From: Sinonovacula constricta
Lineage: Eukaryota; Mollusca; Bivalvia; Cardiida; Solecurtidae
DNA length: 64,000 nucleotides
Direction of reading: 5' to 3'
NCBI GenBank assembly: GCA_007844125.1
Contig: CM017558.1
Coordinates: 56,645,308-56,709,307, forward strand
Under the pieces are notes generated by a model. That model made no database searches, was not told the DNA's origin, and worked only from the letters and a program-made list of their open reading frames with translations. This document shows positions 37,641-50,872 of the stretch, one piece after another. The position numbers and the translations under genes were made by a program. Within the stretch, counting starts at the first letter, position 1. Each line of letters begins with the position of its first letter.

Positions 37641-37930
37641 CTCTCTTTTTATATAGAAGCAGCACACCAATAAACACTATTTGGTGTTCTTGTTCAGGCA
37701 ACAGTAATGTATTTGGTTGTTTGATAAGTAAATACAATGTAACTAGTCGAAACTGTGTGATTTATTTTTAATATATGATTTGGCGTTTATTTATCGACCT
37801 TGTTGGCATGGGATATGTTTATAAGATATGTATGAATAAAACATTTAAAAATATTGGAATATAAGCTAAATACATTGGTAATTGGTCGGGATAGTTTTAT
37901 TCTAACAAACACATACCAGTTGCCAATTTT

Positions 37931-37996
37931 GACACACACCCGCATGCGTACGCGCGCACACACCCGCGCACGCACGCATACACACACGCATACACT
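37931..37996. repeat. (CA/CG)n alternating purine-pyrimidine tract
   Basis: Imperfect CA repeat with CG steps (ACGCGCGCACACACCC). Strictly alternating, hence a possible Z-DNA former. Confidence 0.8.
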
Positions 37997-37999
37997 GAC

Positions 38000-39354
38000 A
38001 GTTGCTCTTAGCGTTTTTAGTTACGTTTATAAGAAAAGGTTGATGCAAAGCATCAAATTCGCTGGAAACAATGTATCAGAAAATAAAATTATATGCATTT
38101 GCAACGGTTCAGTTCTTTTATTTATAAAAAAGACCTAAGATATAATATGGAGCATATGTAGCCCCGACAGACACGATGGTATCCAAACCTTAAGACCTTG
38201 ATACAAGGTCTGTTGAAACAACATATATATATAGAGAGAAAAGGAAAAAAATAAAGAGCGACAGACAGACAGACAGACTTTGTTTAATAATAATAAATAA
38301 ATTTAATAATTAACCTAAAGACAAAATACCCAGAGAAAAAGTGTAAACCGTTGTAGCATGTTGTTTATGTGTACATGGAATTGCTTTACCAAAGCCCAAT
38401 TATAGTCAAAGGAAAATACTCGTGAGAAGATGAATTAATGACAATATAAATTACATGCTCGGGGAGATTTTAACGACCGCTACACTGCACAGGTAACATG
38501 AATAAGTACATGTCTATCATAAGATGACAATTGCAAATTCGTATGACTAAACAGGAAGTTTATAGTAACATGACACTGTCTGTAAAATGATTTCCATTTG
38601 CATTAATGTACAACCTAACAAGGGCACAGTGAATAGTCACAACAGGGAAACAGTAATTCGTAATGATGTTAAAGGTCGCGAATTAATTTGATGTTTAAGA
38701 TGCTCAGTAAACATCATATTCTTCCAAGACTGATACATAGACAAACTACATGGCACAGCCTCGCGGTGACCATCCCTACTTTGATTTAATAGATAACGTC
38801 ACCAGGACTTGACTTCCTTGCTGATAGGGAACACTTATACCATTTGTTTGTTTAAGGTGTGTTGGGATATTTAAAGATAGAGGCACATTTTTTGACGTTG
38901 CAAAATATTATGTTCAATGTAACCACGGACACAAATAATGTAAAGAAACTACTAAAAAAATCACCGCATAACGTCTGCATGTGTAAAATTGTTAAAAGTA
39001 TAGTGAATTGACAGTGCTTCACTTTTTGTAGGATTAATGCAACAACCAAAGCAAATGTATATGACAACATTGAATTCGGCTGATGACTTAAAATACGAAT
39101 AGAAATGTTTTAAAAAAATACATATAGGGCTAACATTTTAACAAAAATAACACTACGGAGAATTGTAAATTAATGGCAGTGCCACTTTTAGAAATATTTT
39201 TTTATTATTTCAAATAAAGTTATCCTGTCAGTAAGATGAAGGTGCTGATCATTAAATTAAGACATCGTTTGGGTTTAGAACAAAATGACTATGCACTTTG
39301 ACCTGTACCGCGTAGTTTGGCTTTTTTGATATTTAAGCAAAAAAGTTATTGTTT
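38000..39354. other. Non-coding, no gene recognised
   Basis: Includes a short (GACA)n at about 38260-38278. Nothing else supported. Confidence 0.4.
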
Positions 39355-39535
39355 GTTATTTTTCGCTGTTGAGCGCTGTATATTTTGCGGTTTGGAACAC
39401 GTATTATTTATTTTGTGTGTTATGTCTCGTCTCTGTGTTTTTGTCACATTTACATTTACCCTGTTTGACTTTGTCTAAAGGTAGATAACATTTAGATATC
39501 TATTTTGATAGGACCTTTTTATTTACCTATAGTAG
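39355..39535 (+). mobile_element. Penelope-like element, 3' end only
   Basis: TTATGTCTCGTCTCTGTGTT, CATTTACATTTACCCTG and GATAGGACC followed by ATTTACCTATA match the last ~130 bp of the 57485-59760 copy. A 5'-truncated remnant. Confidence 0.75.
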
Positions 39536-40591
39536 AAGAGAGTAACCAACCTGCATTTATAGAAATATGCCACATAAATCAGTATACGACATGTCCAGTT
39601 ATTATTTTGCCCACTTAGTATAGTGCGATAACTATGTTTAGTCGACATTGATTTACATTCGAATTTTTCAGAGAATGAACAATTCGATGTACAATACAAT
39701 AAAACATTTTCTTGCATAATACATGTACATGTTCATAGCAATACAATATATAACATCTCAGCACAATTTTCAGTGGAGTAATGTTAAAAACATCAATGTA
39801 AAAGTATGTTACAATACTGTCATTACATTATATATGGAAACTGTTAATTACCTTTGAACAGTGGCCAATGCATTATGTCTTCTCCACCTCTACAGTAGTA
39901 TTATTGATAGGTGAGACACATTTACATAAGCAGTCTCCATTGTCCATTGCGTCAGGCTGTACATTAGGAATACATTTGGTTTATACTTTTTTTCATGCTT
40001 GTAAATACACGCCATTTTTCTTCGATATACACTACGAAATTAAATCTGACTGCCTGAAAAATGTTGCTTGATTGTAACTCTTAAACTGATAATGTGTCAT
40101 AGTTTTATTTGATTTCGGGGTTGTACTAGTTGCTATAGTCGCCAAGGCATTGAGTGTATTGTTTTTAATTTGTTTGAAAAGTTTTTTCCATGGTTTATTT
40201 ATTAGCTTGAGGTCCGTGTGTTGTGGTAACGTAGTAAGAGTTTTCACATTGATGGAATAATCTTCTTTATACGGGTAGTCTCAAAGGGAAAACATTCAAA
40301 AAGCTTAAAAAGATGGGGAATGTAAACCTCCGTTAAAAGCACGTTTGTACTGTTTCGCCGCACAACCTTTCCAAGGAGATAGATGTTTTTGACTTTTTAT
40401 GTCTTGTCCTTGCATTTTAGTCACTTTATCTTTAACTTAGATATGTGTACCTCTGTTTAATACTAGTTAATGTTTATATAGGCAGAACAGATCTACTTGT
40501 CTTTTTACAGTGAATAATTATATAACGTTTTATCAACTATACCGTCATACAAAATATTTGGGAGTATAAGCTTCAGGGTCCTCAACAGAAA

Positions 40592-41254
40592 ATGCAGGCA
40601 GTTCACATGTTAGGTAAGGTGATGATCATCTGTCTCAGATGACATCGTCGTGTGCCTACGAAACAGTGTAGGTGAACAATATTGAATATATTATTTCCTT
40701 GATCTAGTTCTCAAAAATTGACACAGAAAATACAAGATTAACTGCTTAATTTAAACAACGATAAATCATGCTATCCCAGAGCCAATTTGATTTGTTCACA
40801 GTATTTGAGACAAAACGGACAAGATGTAGCTATAAATTATTATCTCAATTAGAAATTAGGTATTTTAATAAAATATATGAAATAGGTAAAGGTTTATAAA
40901 TGAAGGGCCGCCGTTTTATTAATTGATACTGCTTATGCAACATATTAATCATTGTTGTGTGCGTCTTTTTGTTGTTGAATTGCTGTTGTTATCTATTGAA
41001 ATCAATTATTTTTAGTTCGCTGCAGGCTTCACCAGATAAGGGCCTGCAGGTTTATACCGGCGAACACACATCTGACGTCTTGGTCAAGGATTCTTCGTTC
41101 AGTTACAATCCCTTTCTTGACCTGACTGATTTTATAACAGCAACAACCAACGTGTCAGCACAAATTATAACCTTGAAGCGGTCTCTACAATGGTTATCTT
41201 ATGGTGAATGACTCATTGTAGTCTTTGAACAAGATATATTTACTTTAGTAAAAT
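40592..41254 (+). pseudogene. Receptor-family relic 3: signal exon plus lectin exon 3
   Basis: At 40592 the reading MQAVHMLGKVMIICLR matches gene A's signal peptide but hits TGA, and the donor is gone. 41026-41254 matches exon 3: GLQVYTGEHTSDV, DFITATTNVSAQIITLKR, then TGA at 41209-41211; after it LIVVFEQDIFTLVK is still readable. The exon 3 donor is ATATGT instead of GTAAGT. Exon 2 between them is missing, so at least one deletion occurred. Confidence 0.78.
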
Positions 41255-41410
41255 ATATGTTTAACCACTTTAAAATAGGCTTTTAACTCTTTTGTGTGTG
41301 CAAATGGACGCATAGATGTGTTCATGTGTAGGTTTTTAGAATGTCAATGTGGGGTGCTTTTGAGTGTTTACAGTTTTAATTTTTTGTACTAGTTATTTAT
41401 AAAAAGAAAA

Positions 41411-41472
41411 TAATTTGAAACTGCAACCTTTCATTAAAAGACCATTGCACGCTAAACCACTACGCTACTGTT
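41411..41472 (-). repeat. tRNA-like sequence 1 of a local cluster
   Basis: On the - strand an A-box-like TAGCGTAGTGGTTTAGCG is followed at tRNA spacing by a degenerate B box (GGTTGCAGTTTCAAATT). No paired acceptor stem. Confidence 0.35.
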
Positions 41473-41939
41473 GTTATTTGCTCACCACATTTTCAAGATC
41501 ATATCGAAAGAAAAGAATTACAAATGTTACTGATTATGTACTTATCGTTTTCGTGAAGTATACGGACAAGACCGAATATTCATTGAGTGGCATTTCAATG
41601 ATACCAAATAGCATGGCACACTAAACTGACATACATATATTTTCGACAATGTTATCACTGAACCTCGGGGTTCTTCGGTCGTACATAAACACACGAAATA
41701 AAATTCAGTTTTTAAACAGTTTAAACAAATCAGTTTTTAAACAGTTTAAAAACCGTAACTGTTTCAGGAATTCCGCTTATATAGTACCAGTTTAATCCAA
41801 AAAATATAATTCATTTGGCAACAATGAAATGGCAGTTTATTAGTTAACGTAATCGACGATCTAACCGACTAGATGCAAGCAGGTTTTCCGTGTTTGAAAT
41901 TGATAAATGAATAATTAAAATGTTTGACAGTTGCGATAA

Positions 41940-41998
41940 TTGATGTAATGGTTAAAATGTTCTACGACTAATCTGAAAATCAGAGGTTTGAAATCATT
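41940..41998 (+). repeat. tRNA-like sequence 2
   Basis: TGATGTAATGGTTAAAATG (A-box-like), CTGAAAATCAG (anticodon-arm-like) and GGTTTGAAATC (B-box-like). Degenerate. Confidence 0.35.
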
Positions 41999-42470
41999 TT
42001 ATAATATATATTACTTGCTCTATAAAATCATACAATATTATTTTTATTTAAAATACACTAAACTATTATCATATTTTAAATAGTGAATACTTCAAAATTT
42101 ATATATTTTATATTTTATTTCTTGTGTGTTACTTATTCTTGTATCTGTTCTTATTAATTGTACAATTATAAAATGTATCTATACAAAAGAAGTGTAACAT
42201 CATTTCTTTTTTGCCGTTTCCTTTGTTTTTTAATAATGCTAAAAACTCTCAAAAATGGAAACAACGATTCTCTGTAATGTATTTGTATTTAAGTTATCTG
42301 AAGTCGGTGTCTAAGATATATTGCTGTCTTTACTGAGTATAGTATGCCATACAAACACATGGCGTAATACCATATCCAATCACATTGTTTAAGCCTTGAA
42401 CTAGGAACTACCAGTATGTTTGAGCGGTGACAACGGAGCTATACAACAATTATTTTAATGGCTTTAGTAT

Positions 42471-42540
42471 GTCACGGCCCGTGATCGAACCCGGGTCTTA
42501 CAGTACTAAAAGCTGTGATTTCTCATGAGCTATATAAATA
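42471..42540 (-). repeat. tRNA-like sequence 3
   Basis: On the - strand GGGTTCGATCACGGG is a good B box; TAGCTCATGAGAAATCAC is a possible A box. This is the best preserved of the four in the cluster, but the terminal stem is not convincing. Confidence 0.4.
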
Positions 42541-42644
42541 ACGTGAGTATGCAAACATAGGTCCACACATACAATTTCCAGCACGATTTTCACGTGGAAG
42601 ATAACATTAAATATGATGATTCTATAGAGTTAAAATGAAAAATA

Positions 42645-42712
42645 AAGCTGAATTCGATTCTGCAACCTTACATTGAAAAAAGACAGCTTAACTATTAAAC
42701 TAAGATAGTTAC
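42645..42712 (-). repeat. tRNA-like sequence 4
   Basis: On the - strand TAGTTTAATAGTTAAGC and GGTTGCAGAATCGAATTC sit at tRNA-like spacing. A diverged relative of sequence 1. Confidence 0.35.
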
Positions 42713-43840
42713 TAAATAACCATTGTTTTATAAATATTTTCATCGGTACAAAAATACAGACTTAACCGATTTTTGGTTATCGTTTTCTTGAAGAATATGG
42801 ACTGTATCGACTATTTATTGAGTGTCATTTCAACGTTGCCTAATAATTATTTGAATTTTGTAGATAATTCGAATCCCATAATCCTTTCCTTATAACGCTT
42901 ATTTTCAATGTCACCTACAGAGGTGTGTTAACAACTCAACGGTATTTCTACAATGCTTAAAAGTGTGAGGTTGTGGTGTTCATTGACAAACGCAAATCTA
43001 AGCGAGTGTTTATTCTTGGAAATAAGTCTATAAAAGAGACATTAAAATATGTACATTTCGGAATTAATTTTATGTGATGGCGTTCTCTCGTGTAAGGCTA
43101 GTATGACAGAAGCAGCTAAGAAATTAAGCAGAACATACTTAGAGTAATGTGCCAATGGCCTGGGTCCGTCTTCTCTACTTATCCCCTTTTCATTGTGAAC
43201 CATCAAGAACAGTATCTTCAACAGTATCATGATCCTTAAGTCACTCCATGGATGTGAGGTTTAAAGCTCATCTCCGTGCAAGGATATCTTGACACTTCAT
43301 AGGGCGAATCCTTTTGCATGAAGCGTAAACAGTCACCAAAGGTCAACCAGTACGTCATTTGCTCGGTCGGCTTTGGCAACACCTTCGACAGAGACTACAA
43401 TCAACTAAAGAAAGATGCAGTTAGTTGGTCACCTAGTTGGTGAGACGTCTTTTTCAAATAAAGCATATGCCTAGAGAGTGTAGACGAGCTCTCGTTAGAT
43501 TGATCTTTTTCTGATAATTCTGGACATGTTCTACGGAAGTTGGCGATAAGGTTGTACATCGGTTACGTATTTGTAAAGAGCACACTGTCTTCCAGACTCA
43601 GCTATGAGACTCGCTGATTGAAGTGTGTGTTCGTGTGTGGTTTCAATATTTTACTTGTAGTTCCCAAATGGAGCTGTGCCATGAGATTTCCAAGCTGTCA
43701 ACACCAAACGACGCGACGATCCTTCATTACCTTTTGGTTGGCAAACTTTTACGGTAGCCAATGTCTGGTTAAATGTTGAATGTGCCATAACAGAGTATCA
43801 GATATTGCACACATTGTAGTTTTGTCCTACTTTAGACAAG
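42713..43840. other. Non-coding, no gene recognised
   Basis: Contains direct GTTAGTTGGT/CTAGTTGGT repeats near 43420-43440; otherwise nothing supported. Confidence 0.35.
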
Positions 43841-43847
43841 ACAACAA

Positions 43848-43854
43848 CGCCATC

Positions 43855-43885
<31 letters not shown>

Positions 43886-44425
43886 CCACCATCATCACCA
43901 CCATCATCATCATCACCACCAACACCAACACCTCCATCATCGTTATAATCGTAGTTATCCTACTTTGTTCACTTTGATTACTTTGCGCATTATTATCTTA
44001 CATAAATTATTACGTTTCTGTAAGAATTTTCTGCTATGATACATTTACAACAGAGAAACCAAATTTTATTTTTAATTACAACCAACACCATCATCACCTT
44101 CATCATCATCACCAACACCACCATCTTCATAATCATTAGCAGCAGTAGCATCACATAACCATCATTAACGTCATCATAATCATAAGCCTTATCCTTCTCA
44201 TCACTGGTGTCATCACTGTGACAATCTATGGTTGTACTATAGTGACATACTGTCAAATTTTCTCCAGTTCTTACGTCTTGTCTGTACTTTTCTATAGTAC
44301 TTTGTATTAAATCATCAACAACATTGTCACCATCATCATTATTATCATAATCATCATCATCATCATTATTGTTATCATCATCATCATAATCATCGTCATC
44401 GTTGGTTTCATCGTTATAATAATCA
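43848..44425. repeat. (CAT/CAC)n trinucleotide repeat region
   Basis: Blocks of CAT/CAC trinucleotides at 43848-43945, 44080-44130 and 44320-44405, separated by non-repetitive DNA. The 231-residue - strand open frame across them is Asp/Asn/Tyr-rich low complexity and is not considered a gene. Confidence 0.9.
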
Positions 44426-44429
44426 TTAA

Positions 44430-45855
44430 CAGCAACAGCAACAGAAGCAGCAGCACAAACATCAAAGCGTCTGCTTACCGTTATGCTTATATTCATTGCT
44501 GTGTAACTGCTATATACGTTATTTAGTATATTGTGCTCAACATCATTGAACGTAAGGGTGTTGAAACTGATATAAAATATAAAAAAACACCTACAAAGTA
44601 AATCTAATATTAGTTTATTTCTCTTTCCTTTTACGCATACTACTGTTCTAAAAGCAAAGCACTGAACATTGTTAACTGTGTACCCCACATGTTCCTATGT
44701 TCTCTACTGATATGACGTTGTTGTTTTTGTTGTCATTGTTTTGTTTGTTTGGGTTGTTTTTTTTTCTTTCTTTTTGCTGTGTCTTTGCTTTTCGAAAGTT
44801 GATTTGTTTTGTCATTAAGAACTATTCGTTACAATATATGTCCCAACAGATAGAAGAATAGTAGAAATTAATGAGATTTATCTACACGGAGATCTAAAAC
44901 TTGACAGAAAGTGAATATATTAAAATTTAAAGGTTGTCGGGATTATTATTAAATAAAATAGTGTTAATGAATTACATTTGTTTTGATTTTATTACATTTT
45001 CTTCTGTTGTTTATCATATAACACTTTCATTGTCAGTATCAAATAAATAAGGTAAACGGAAAAAGAGAAAAGACAAAGGCCCCCAATCATAATTGAATCA
45101 CGTTTTTCCTTTGTAATTTTCCTGATGCAATCTACTATTAGTTTTGCATGGTCAACACCTGCCGTCCATGTTCGAAGTGAAATGGGGTCGCTGATTTAAA
45201 AATATTGAATTGTGGTTATACATGTATAAACACTGAATGCCTAAATGAACATTGGATGTGTAAACCAAAGAGAAACGTGACGACAAACATTATTTTATTG
45301 TTAAGAAACAAATTATAAACATATAACTTTTTCTCCAATCGTAAGGCACTTATATTTGTGTGATACTGTTCTCCGGTGTGTATTCAAAAGCATTTTTGTT
45401 TATTTCTTTCATTTTCATGACAAACATAATAACAAAGTAAATTTACAGCGTATCGTATCTTGATATCTGTATTATAAGTGGGCGTATTTATCAATCGCAG
45501 TCTTCTAAAATAATTATATTTTTATATAATATGTGTTTGTACTTTTATAAGAAACAAAAAGTAATAAAATATGATTTTACTAAATAATAAAAACAATGGT
45601 TGATAAAAGCAAACTCTTTTTAACCATTTTGACATTCGTTAAGAGGTTATTAATTATTAAAGATGAGGCCCTTTACTGAGATAGAAGCAGTGCTTGTTAC
45701 TTTTGCTTCTGTATGTCACCATTCCTTTTTAAAACAGACTTAAACAAGTGTATATAGTGTTTTACTAAAACAGGACCCATTATTATAAGAATTAACCTGC
45801 CTTAACTGTAGTTGAGAGATGCAGTCAACCATGGACGCTTTAATTCTAACGCGGG
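44430..45855. other. Non-coding, no feature recognised
   Basis: AT-rich spacer upstream of the gene B duplication unit. Confidence 0.4.
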
Positions 45856-45859
45856 CACA

Positions 45860-46080
45860 ATGAAGGTGGCGATTTAATTTAAAACTTGACTTTAAGGAAA
45901 ACATCTGATCATTCTTGCGTTGGTACGCAGGCCAGATATCACCATACACAAATACTTAACGAAGCAGCAAGGTAGCCAACCCCACTCTGACCTGAGAGAT
46001 AAGCGTACACTTCCTTGTTTAGTCGTAAGGATTACTATTAGTTTTGATTTACGTTGTTTAGTGTGTGTTGTGAACATTCA
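45860..46080 (+). promoter_or_regulatory. Conserved 5' segment upstream of gene B
   Basis: Counterpart of 13940-14180, with the AGATAAG box at about 46000 in GACCTGAGAGATAAGCG. Followed by CACTTCCTTGTT. About 0.8 kb before the signal-peptide exon. Promoter or first non-coding exon by inference. Confidence 0.4.
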
Positions 46081-46804
46081 TTGGAAAAATTCCATTTAAG
46101 GAAGTTGTGGTAGGTATACTTAGGTATTTTAAATTTAAAGAATTAGACATATAAGGCTTAGCTTACTACTAAAACGGAAGACAAAAGTAAGTATTTTAGG
46201 ATCAGTTCCTGAGAATATGAAAAAAGAACTTGTTAAAACGATACGCCATGTAATTTTAGCATTTGTGTCCTTGTGATATATATTGAAGGCTATGATTATA
46301 AGGGTAAAAGAAAGTATATTGTTTACTTCATGGAATGTATCTTTAATTCAGCCTTGAAGGAAATACTATTTAGTATTGTATGATATTTGAAACCTCGTCC
46401 ATTGTAAGGTACCATTTAGAAATATTCACACAGCATTTATGAATAAGCTAGAGGATTATAATTATCAGCATACAAACGTACGCATCTATTCAAATGCTCT
46501 TTTAATTCTACAATGCAATTGACATTGAGTTAATTAACCTGTTGACAATTAATAAATGTTATGTAAACGCTCTCTAAACTTTGTCACTCTGTAAGATATA
46601 AGTGGCTCCCCTGTTCTTTCTCGATTTGTTTTCTTTTATTTATTAATATGTGTATCATATCGTTCTACAATATATCATTTGACTTGATTTCGAACCACTT
46701 GGACATATTAAAGATTAATTTGTACATCCTTAACCAACTGCAATTTAATATTATTTTAATTGACAAAAGCTTCATAGAATACAGTGCTTGTTCTTATTCT
46801 ACAG

Positions 46805-46880
46805 AAAATGCGTATTCACAATATTCGAATGTTTGTCGTCTGTCTGATTATACGGCGTTCAGCGATCTCTGCAGAAGAAT
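46805..46880 (+). CDS. Gene B exon 1 (signal peptide)
   Basis: Acceptor TACAG at 46804; the ATG at 46808 gives MRIHNIRMFVVCLII, then RRSAISAEE and phase-1 donor GTAAGT. The leader is shorter and more basic than in gene A, but still has a hydrophobic core and an A-x-A-like cleavage region. Confidence 0.7.
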
Positions 46881-47284
46881 GTAAGTAAATTGTATTACAT
46901 GTAGTTTAATTTACATTTTATGTCGCGATCTTACTCCATATTCGATTTGTTTTTCTCCAAGAAAGCGTGGATGTTGGCAGCAGACTGCTCTCAATCCTAA
47001 TAAAGCAACCATACCTTTCGATAGAGTTGCAAACGGTTTTGTATTCAGAATGAAACGAGGTCTGAACAATTAACACAAAGGAAAACATCACACTGTACAC
47101 AATATTTTAAAACACAACTTAATGTGTGAATTATTGAAACTTTCAGTAAATGTAATTAAATGACGGTAGGTGGAGAAACACGTTTGCTGAAGCATGATGT
47201 GTTAATTAGTATCAGTGCAACATTGTATAAGAAATGTACATTTGCACGACTTGTTGCACTCTTTTATATTGCATTTTGCTGCAG

Positions 47285-47512
47285 TGCTTAACATAGCAGT
47301 AGGCAAACCGGTAATGATGTCGTCAACACTGAACTACTCAGGACTTTGGGATGGCGGCCGTATGGTAGATGGAAATATCAGCACAGATGCTAACCATTGC
47401 AGCTGCTGCGCCAGTACGGACTATGAAGACAATCCTTGGATCACAATTGACCTGCTTCGGGAGTTCAACGTAGTTAAAATTGATGTCAAGGGGAGAACAG
47501 ATCTAGATCTGC
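47285..47512 (+). CDS. Gene B exon 2 (lectin-like domain 1, first half)
   Basis: 228 nt, phase 1 to 1 (acceptor CTGCAG, donor GTATGT). It codes [37 protein letters not shown] and GRTD. Ser is exactly 26 residues before the Arg of RTD. Confidence 0.8.
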
Positions 47513-47699
47513 GTATGTGGTTTAGCTTTTTGTCATTTATCACTTACCATATTTTTTGTATTTTAATTGGTCTTTTTGTGAGTACAATGATGGCTTTATG
47601 TCAATATTTAACAATTTGTGTCTGATTAATTCAAAAGATAAAAATAAAGAGGACGGAACAGAACATCGTCATAGCTCGTACAATAATAAATGGGGAGTC

Positions 47700-47905
47700 T
47701 GCGAATGAGTGTTTGATTCACTGACTTATGGGTCTCCTTGCCATTACTGACATGGGTTCGTGTCCCTGTCAACAGAAATCTGGGAAAGACATGCAATGCG
47801 ACGGTGGTTCTATCCTGGCAGGGATCCACCAAAACAGCTGGAAGTCGCGTTTGTAACCGTAATTGTGTTGCTATGATTATTTCTGTAAACAAAAATAAGT
47901 ATATA
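47700..47905 (+). repeat. SINE (copy 2 of family I) in gene B intron 2
   Basis: The body matches 5960-6170 downstream of relic 1 (GCGACGGTGGTTCTATCCTG, CCACCAAAACAGCTGGAAGTCGC, AATTGTGTTGCTATG) and ends in an A-rich tail. The B box reads GGGTTCGTGTCCC. The surrounding intron also matches, so this is one insertion copied by segmental duplication. Confidence 0.7.
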
Positions 47906-48646
47906 CTCAAAAAAAGTAATAAGACAAAATGAATTGTCAATGTGAGTACTCAATACAAGCACTACTACTACTTGTCGTTATTGTATTTACTTGTTGTAAC
48001 AATTTACCTTTTATAAGCCCTAATAAAGAATTGTATGCCAAAAAGATTTCTTTTCTTCAAATAATTTATGTTTGGACATTTCCCTTTTAATTTTAGGAAG
48101 AAATTTTACGCCATTGTAGCCATGATAACGTCATGGTCATTTAAAAAATTTCAGACATCATTTCCGTAATACTGAAAATTATGTTTATCGTCATGCGGAA
48201 CAATGTAGATAACATCAAAGGTATAGCATCAACCAAAATCATGAAAAAGAGTTGTTTTATCGGGCTTATATTCTTTCTTTCAGCTCAATGAAAGCTAGCT
48301 TAAATTTACAGGAAGATATTGGTAAAGATATTAATCAACTGATATTTAAATGTTCAGCTCGGCATATCGTCTGAAGTTCATTGGTGCGCTGTCATTTGTA
48401 CCGTTTACGATATATATTGTACTTCATTTATGCTTTAGATCACTTGTTTAAAATGTTAAAACCGTTTTGTTTCAATTAATCTAGAATGTTGTAATAAGTA
48501 TATAGTGTTCATGACTCAATTTAATATGCTCTAATAATCTATTCTAAATAATCTTAGTTTATCTGTTATTTGTTGATTTGATTGTTGCATAACTAAAGGG
48601 AATAATATTGAATGACAACTTATTTGTTCCTTATTATGCGTTTCAG

Positions 48647-48870
48647 CTTTTACCAGACTTGAAGGTGGGCTAATATATGCTGGCGACAACAAATCTAACA
48701 TCCTAATCAGCAATACTTCGACTAATAACAGCATATATACCAATCCGACTGACCTAATAACAGCAAACGTAAACGTGTCAACCCGAATGATTACCTTAAA
48801 CGGCCTAGACAATCAAATGGGAATTGGTTAATAGTAGTCTGTGAACTAGAAATCTTCACCTTAGTGAAAT
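48647..48870 (+). pseudogene. Gene B exon 3 with one-base deletion
   Basis: 224 nt instead of a multiple of three. FTRLEGGLIYAGDN, DLITANVNVSTRMITL reads normally, then the frame runs into TAA at 48829-48831. After adding one base in the A run at 48798-48800, the text [21 protein letters not shown] follows in register (written in two parts: RPRQSNGNW and LIVVCELEIFTL). Splice sites (TTTCAG, GTAAGT) are intact. Confidence 0.8.
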
Positions 48871-50632
48871 GTAAGTATAATCTTTGTTCAAGCTTATGCA
48901 AAAAAGTTTCAAAACACAATGAAGTACAAGAGTTAAACAAAATGTTAATAAACCGTATTTACTTCAGTGTTACGTAATGATTATAACGGCAACTCTTTCT
49001 AGTTTACTTTGGTTTAATCGCTATGCTGAGGCAAGCCTCTGCCAGATTTACTCGGGTTAAGACCTGGTCAAGGCCCGGACCAACAACACATGTTAGAACA
49101 ACTTCAATTTAGTTTAAGATGAGGTGGTATTTATAGGACATGCAGTTTATCGCCGCGTGCAGGCACGCAACAGCCCTTCATACTACGTTATAAGATAATA
49201 TGAGTGACAGCCCTGACAAACCTGAATGTCATCATAGATCCATTTGATTCTGAAGTACCTTCCATCAATATGAAATTATTCAAATATGAATACCGAAATA
49301 ATATGGATGTGGGACGTCCAATGCGCTGCAGGCGGCGAGTATTCAAGATTCGAAATCAATCACTGCAAATATAAACTAAGAATGAAAATTATATCTAAAC
49401 ATGTCCCCAACATACATTACAATTAGACAGGCATGGTTTGCTTCGTTTTGGCTTTTCCTAGGTTTTCTTAGTAGCAATAAAATATTTACATAATAAACTA
49501 ATTACCATATCAACATTTTTATCATGATAGTAAACTTGTAACGAACGCATTATCTATGAAAGGTTGCTGCTTTTGCTATTACTACATTTATAAAATTAAC
49601 TATAATCGTTGCTAGAAGGCATGCCTTGTTTCCACATAAATAAAACTCATTGGGACGATGCGAGTTGGGAATATCCCACATAAAAATAATATTCCGATGT
49701 TTGCCCCGCTTCAATTAGCGACGCATATTTCATGTTATATTATGAAAATGGAGATCTTTGCCAGCTATGCTTAAACGTCTCAAATTCTTGGAAAACAATC
49801 GTATTCTTCGCAAATGGCAAATGTTTCGGCGCATTTGTCTAACGTCAGTTTTGAGCTACATAGAGATGATCACGCAAGGCGAACGCGGATGGATATCAAA
49901 GCGGTCAGCGCTGGTAGAAATTTCTAATTGCATCAGTAAAACTCATCTCAACAAAAACACACCACTTACCTATACACACACTGTATTATAAAGTCTATCG
50001 CAACTACTGTAGGCTACGTTTTCTTCCACAAATCTAGCAAGTGTATTTGCATTAGTTACAGCAGTCCGCAATAGGGATGTGTAAACTAAACACTTTTAAA
50101 TTTTAATTTACAAGTTTTAATTGCATAGACCAAGTTCGATGGTAATTTAACTTCGTTAAGTTATAAGTTAGTATATGTTTTAAGAGTTACAGTGTATATT
50201 AAACCTTTTGCATTTATCATTTATTTGTACCAATGAATGTATATGAAAACATATTCAAGTAGTGGCAATCTATTTTGTGGGTTATATACAATGCGCGTTT
50301 AATCAATTACAAAAGAGGATATATTATTAGAGTAGTTAGTTGTATTTTCATAGTTTAAAATATTTTTAATGAATATTCATTTGATGTCATGTTTCGTACA
50401 AGCTTTCTTTTCCATTAGTGTTAAAGTTTTAGTAAATTTGTGTCGTTCTGAAAACGCCCTTTACGCTTTGAAGCCTCATCAATGCTGCATTCTTGTTTAG
50501 AATTGCACAGCGTGGTGCGAGCTAGTATCTTGACAAAAAAACAATCCTTGATGTTTTGTTCTAGGTGATGCTGTTGTTTTAAACCTGTCTTATAATTATG
50601 TTGTTTAAATAAGCATAGATTTTGAATTGCAG
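48871..50632. other. Gene B intron 3
   Basis: No exon or element recognised. Confidence 0.4.
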
Positions 50633-50872
50633 TGCGGAACGTGGCTCTGGGAAAACCTGTAACAATATCATCAACACTTCTCCCATACTACAACCAATCC
50701 AACCCTTCTAGCGCAGTAGATGGTAACATTTCAGAGGATATCAACATGTGTGGATGTTGTGTCAGTACTGGTGGTAATGAACAACAGCCTTGGCTCACCG
50801 TGGACCTCCAGGGACAATACCTTGTTCAGAAAGTTGTCGTAACCGGCAGGATTGATAACCGTTCATGGGATG
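50633..50872 (+). CDS. Gene B exon 4 (lectin-like domain 2, first half)
   Basis: 240 nt, phase 1 to 1. It codes [42 protein letters not shown] and GRID. The donor GTCAGC is weak at +3, so efficiency is uncertain. Confidence 0.78.

Noticed and set aside
42471..42540. A functional tRNA gene on the - strand
   Set aside because: Good B box, but no convincing acceptor stem or anticodon arm.
43993..44688. 231-residue open frame on the - strand, the longest single frame seen
   Set aside because: It runs through (CAT)n repeats, giving Asp/Asn/Tyr runs; no domain, no splice context and no similarity to the neighbouring genes.
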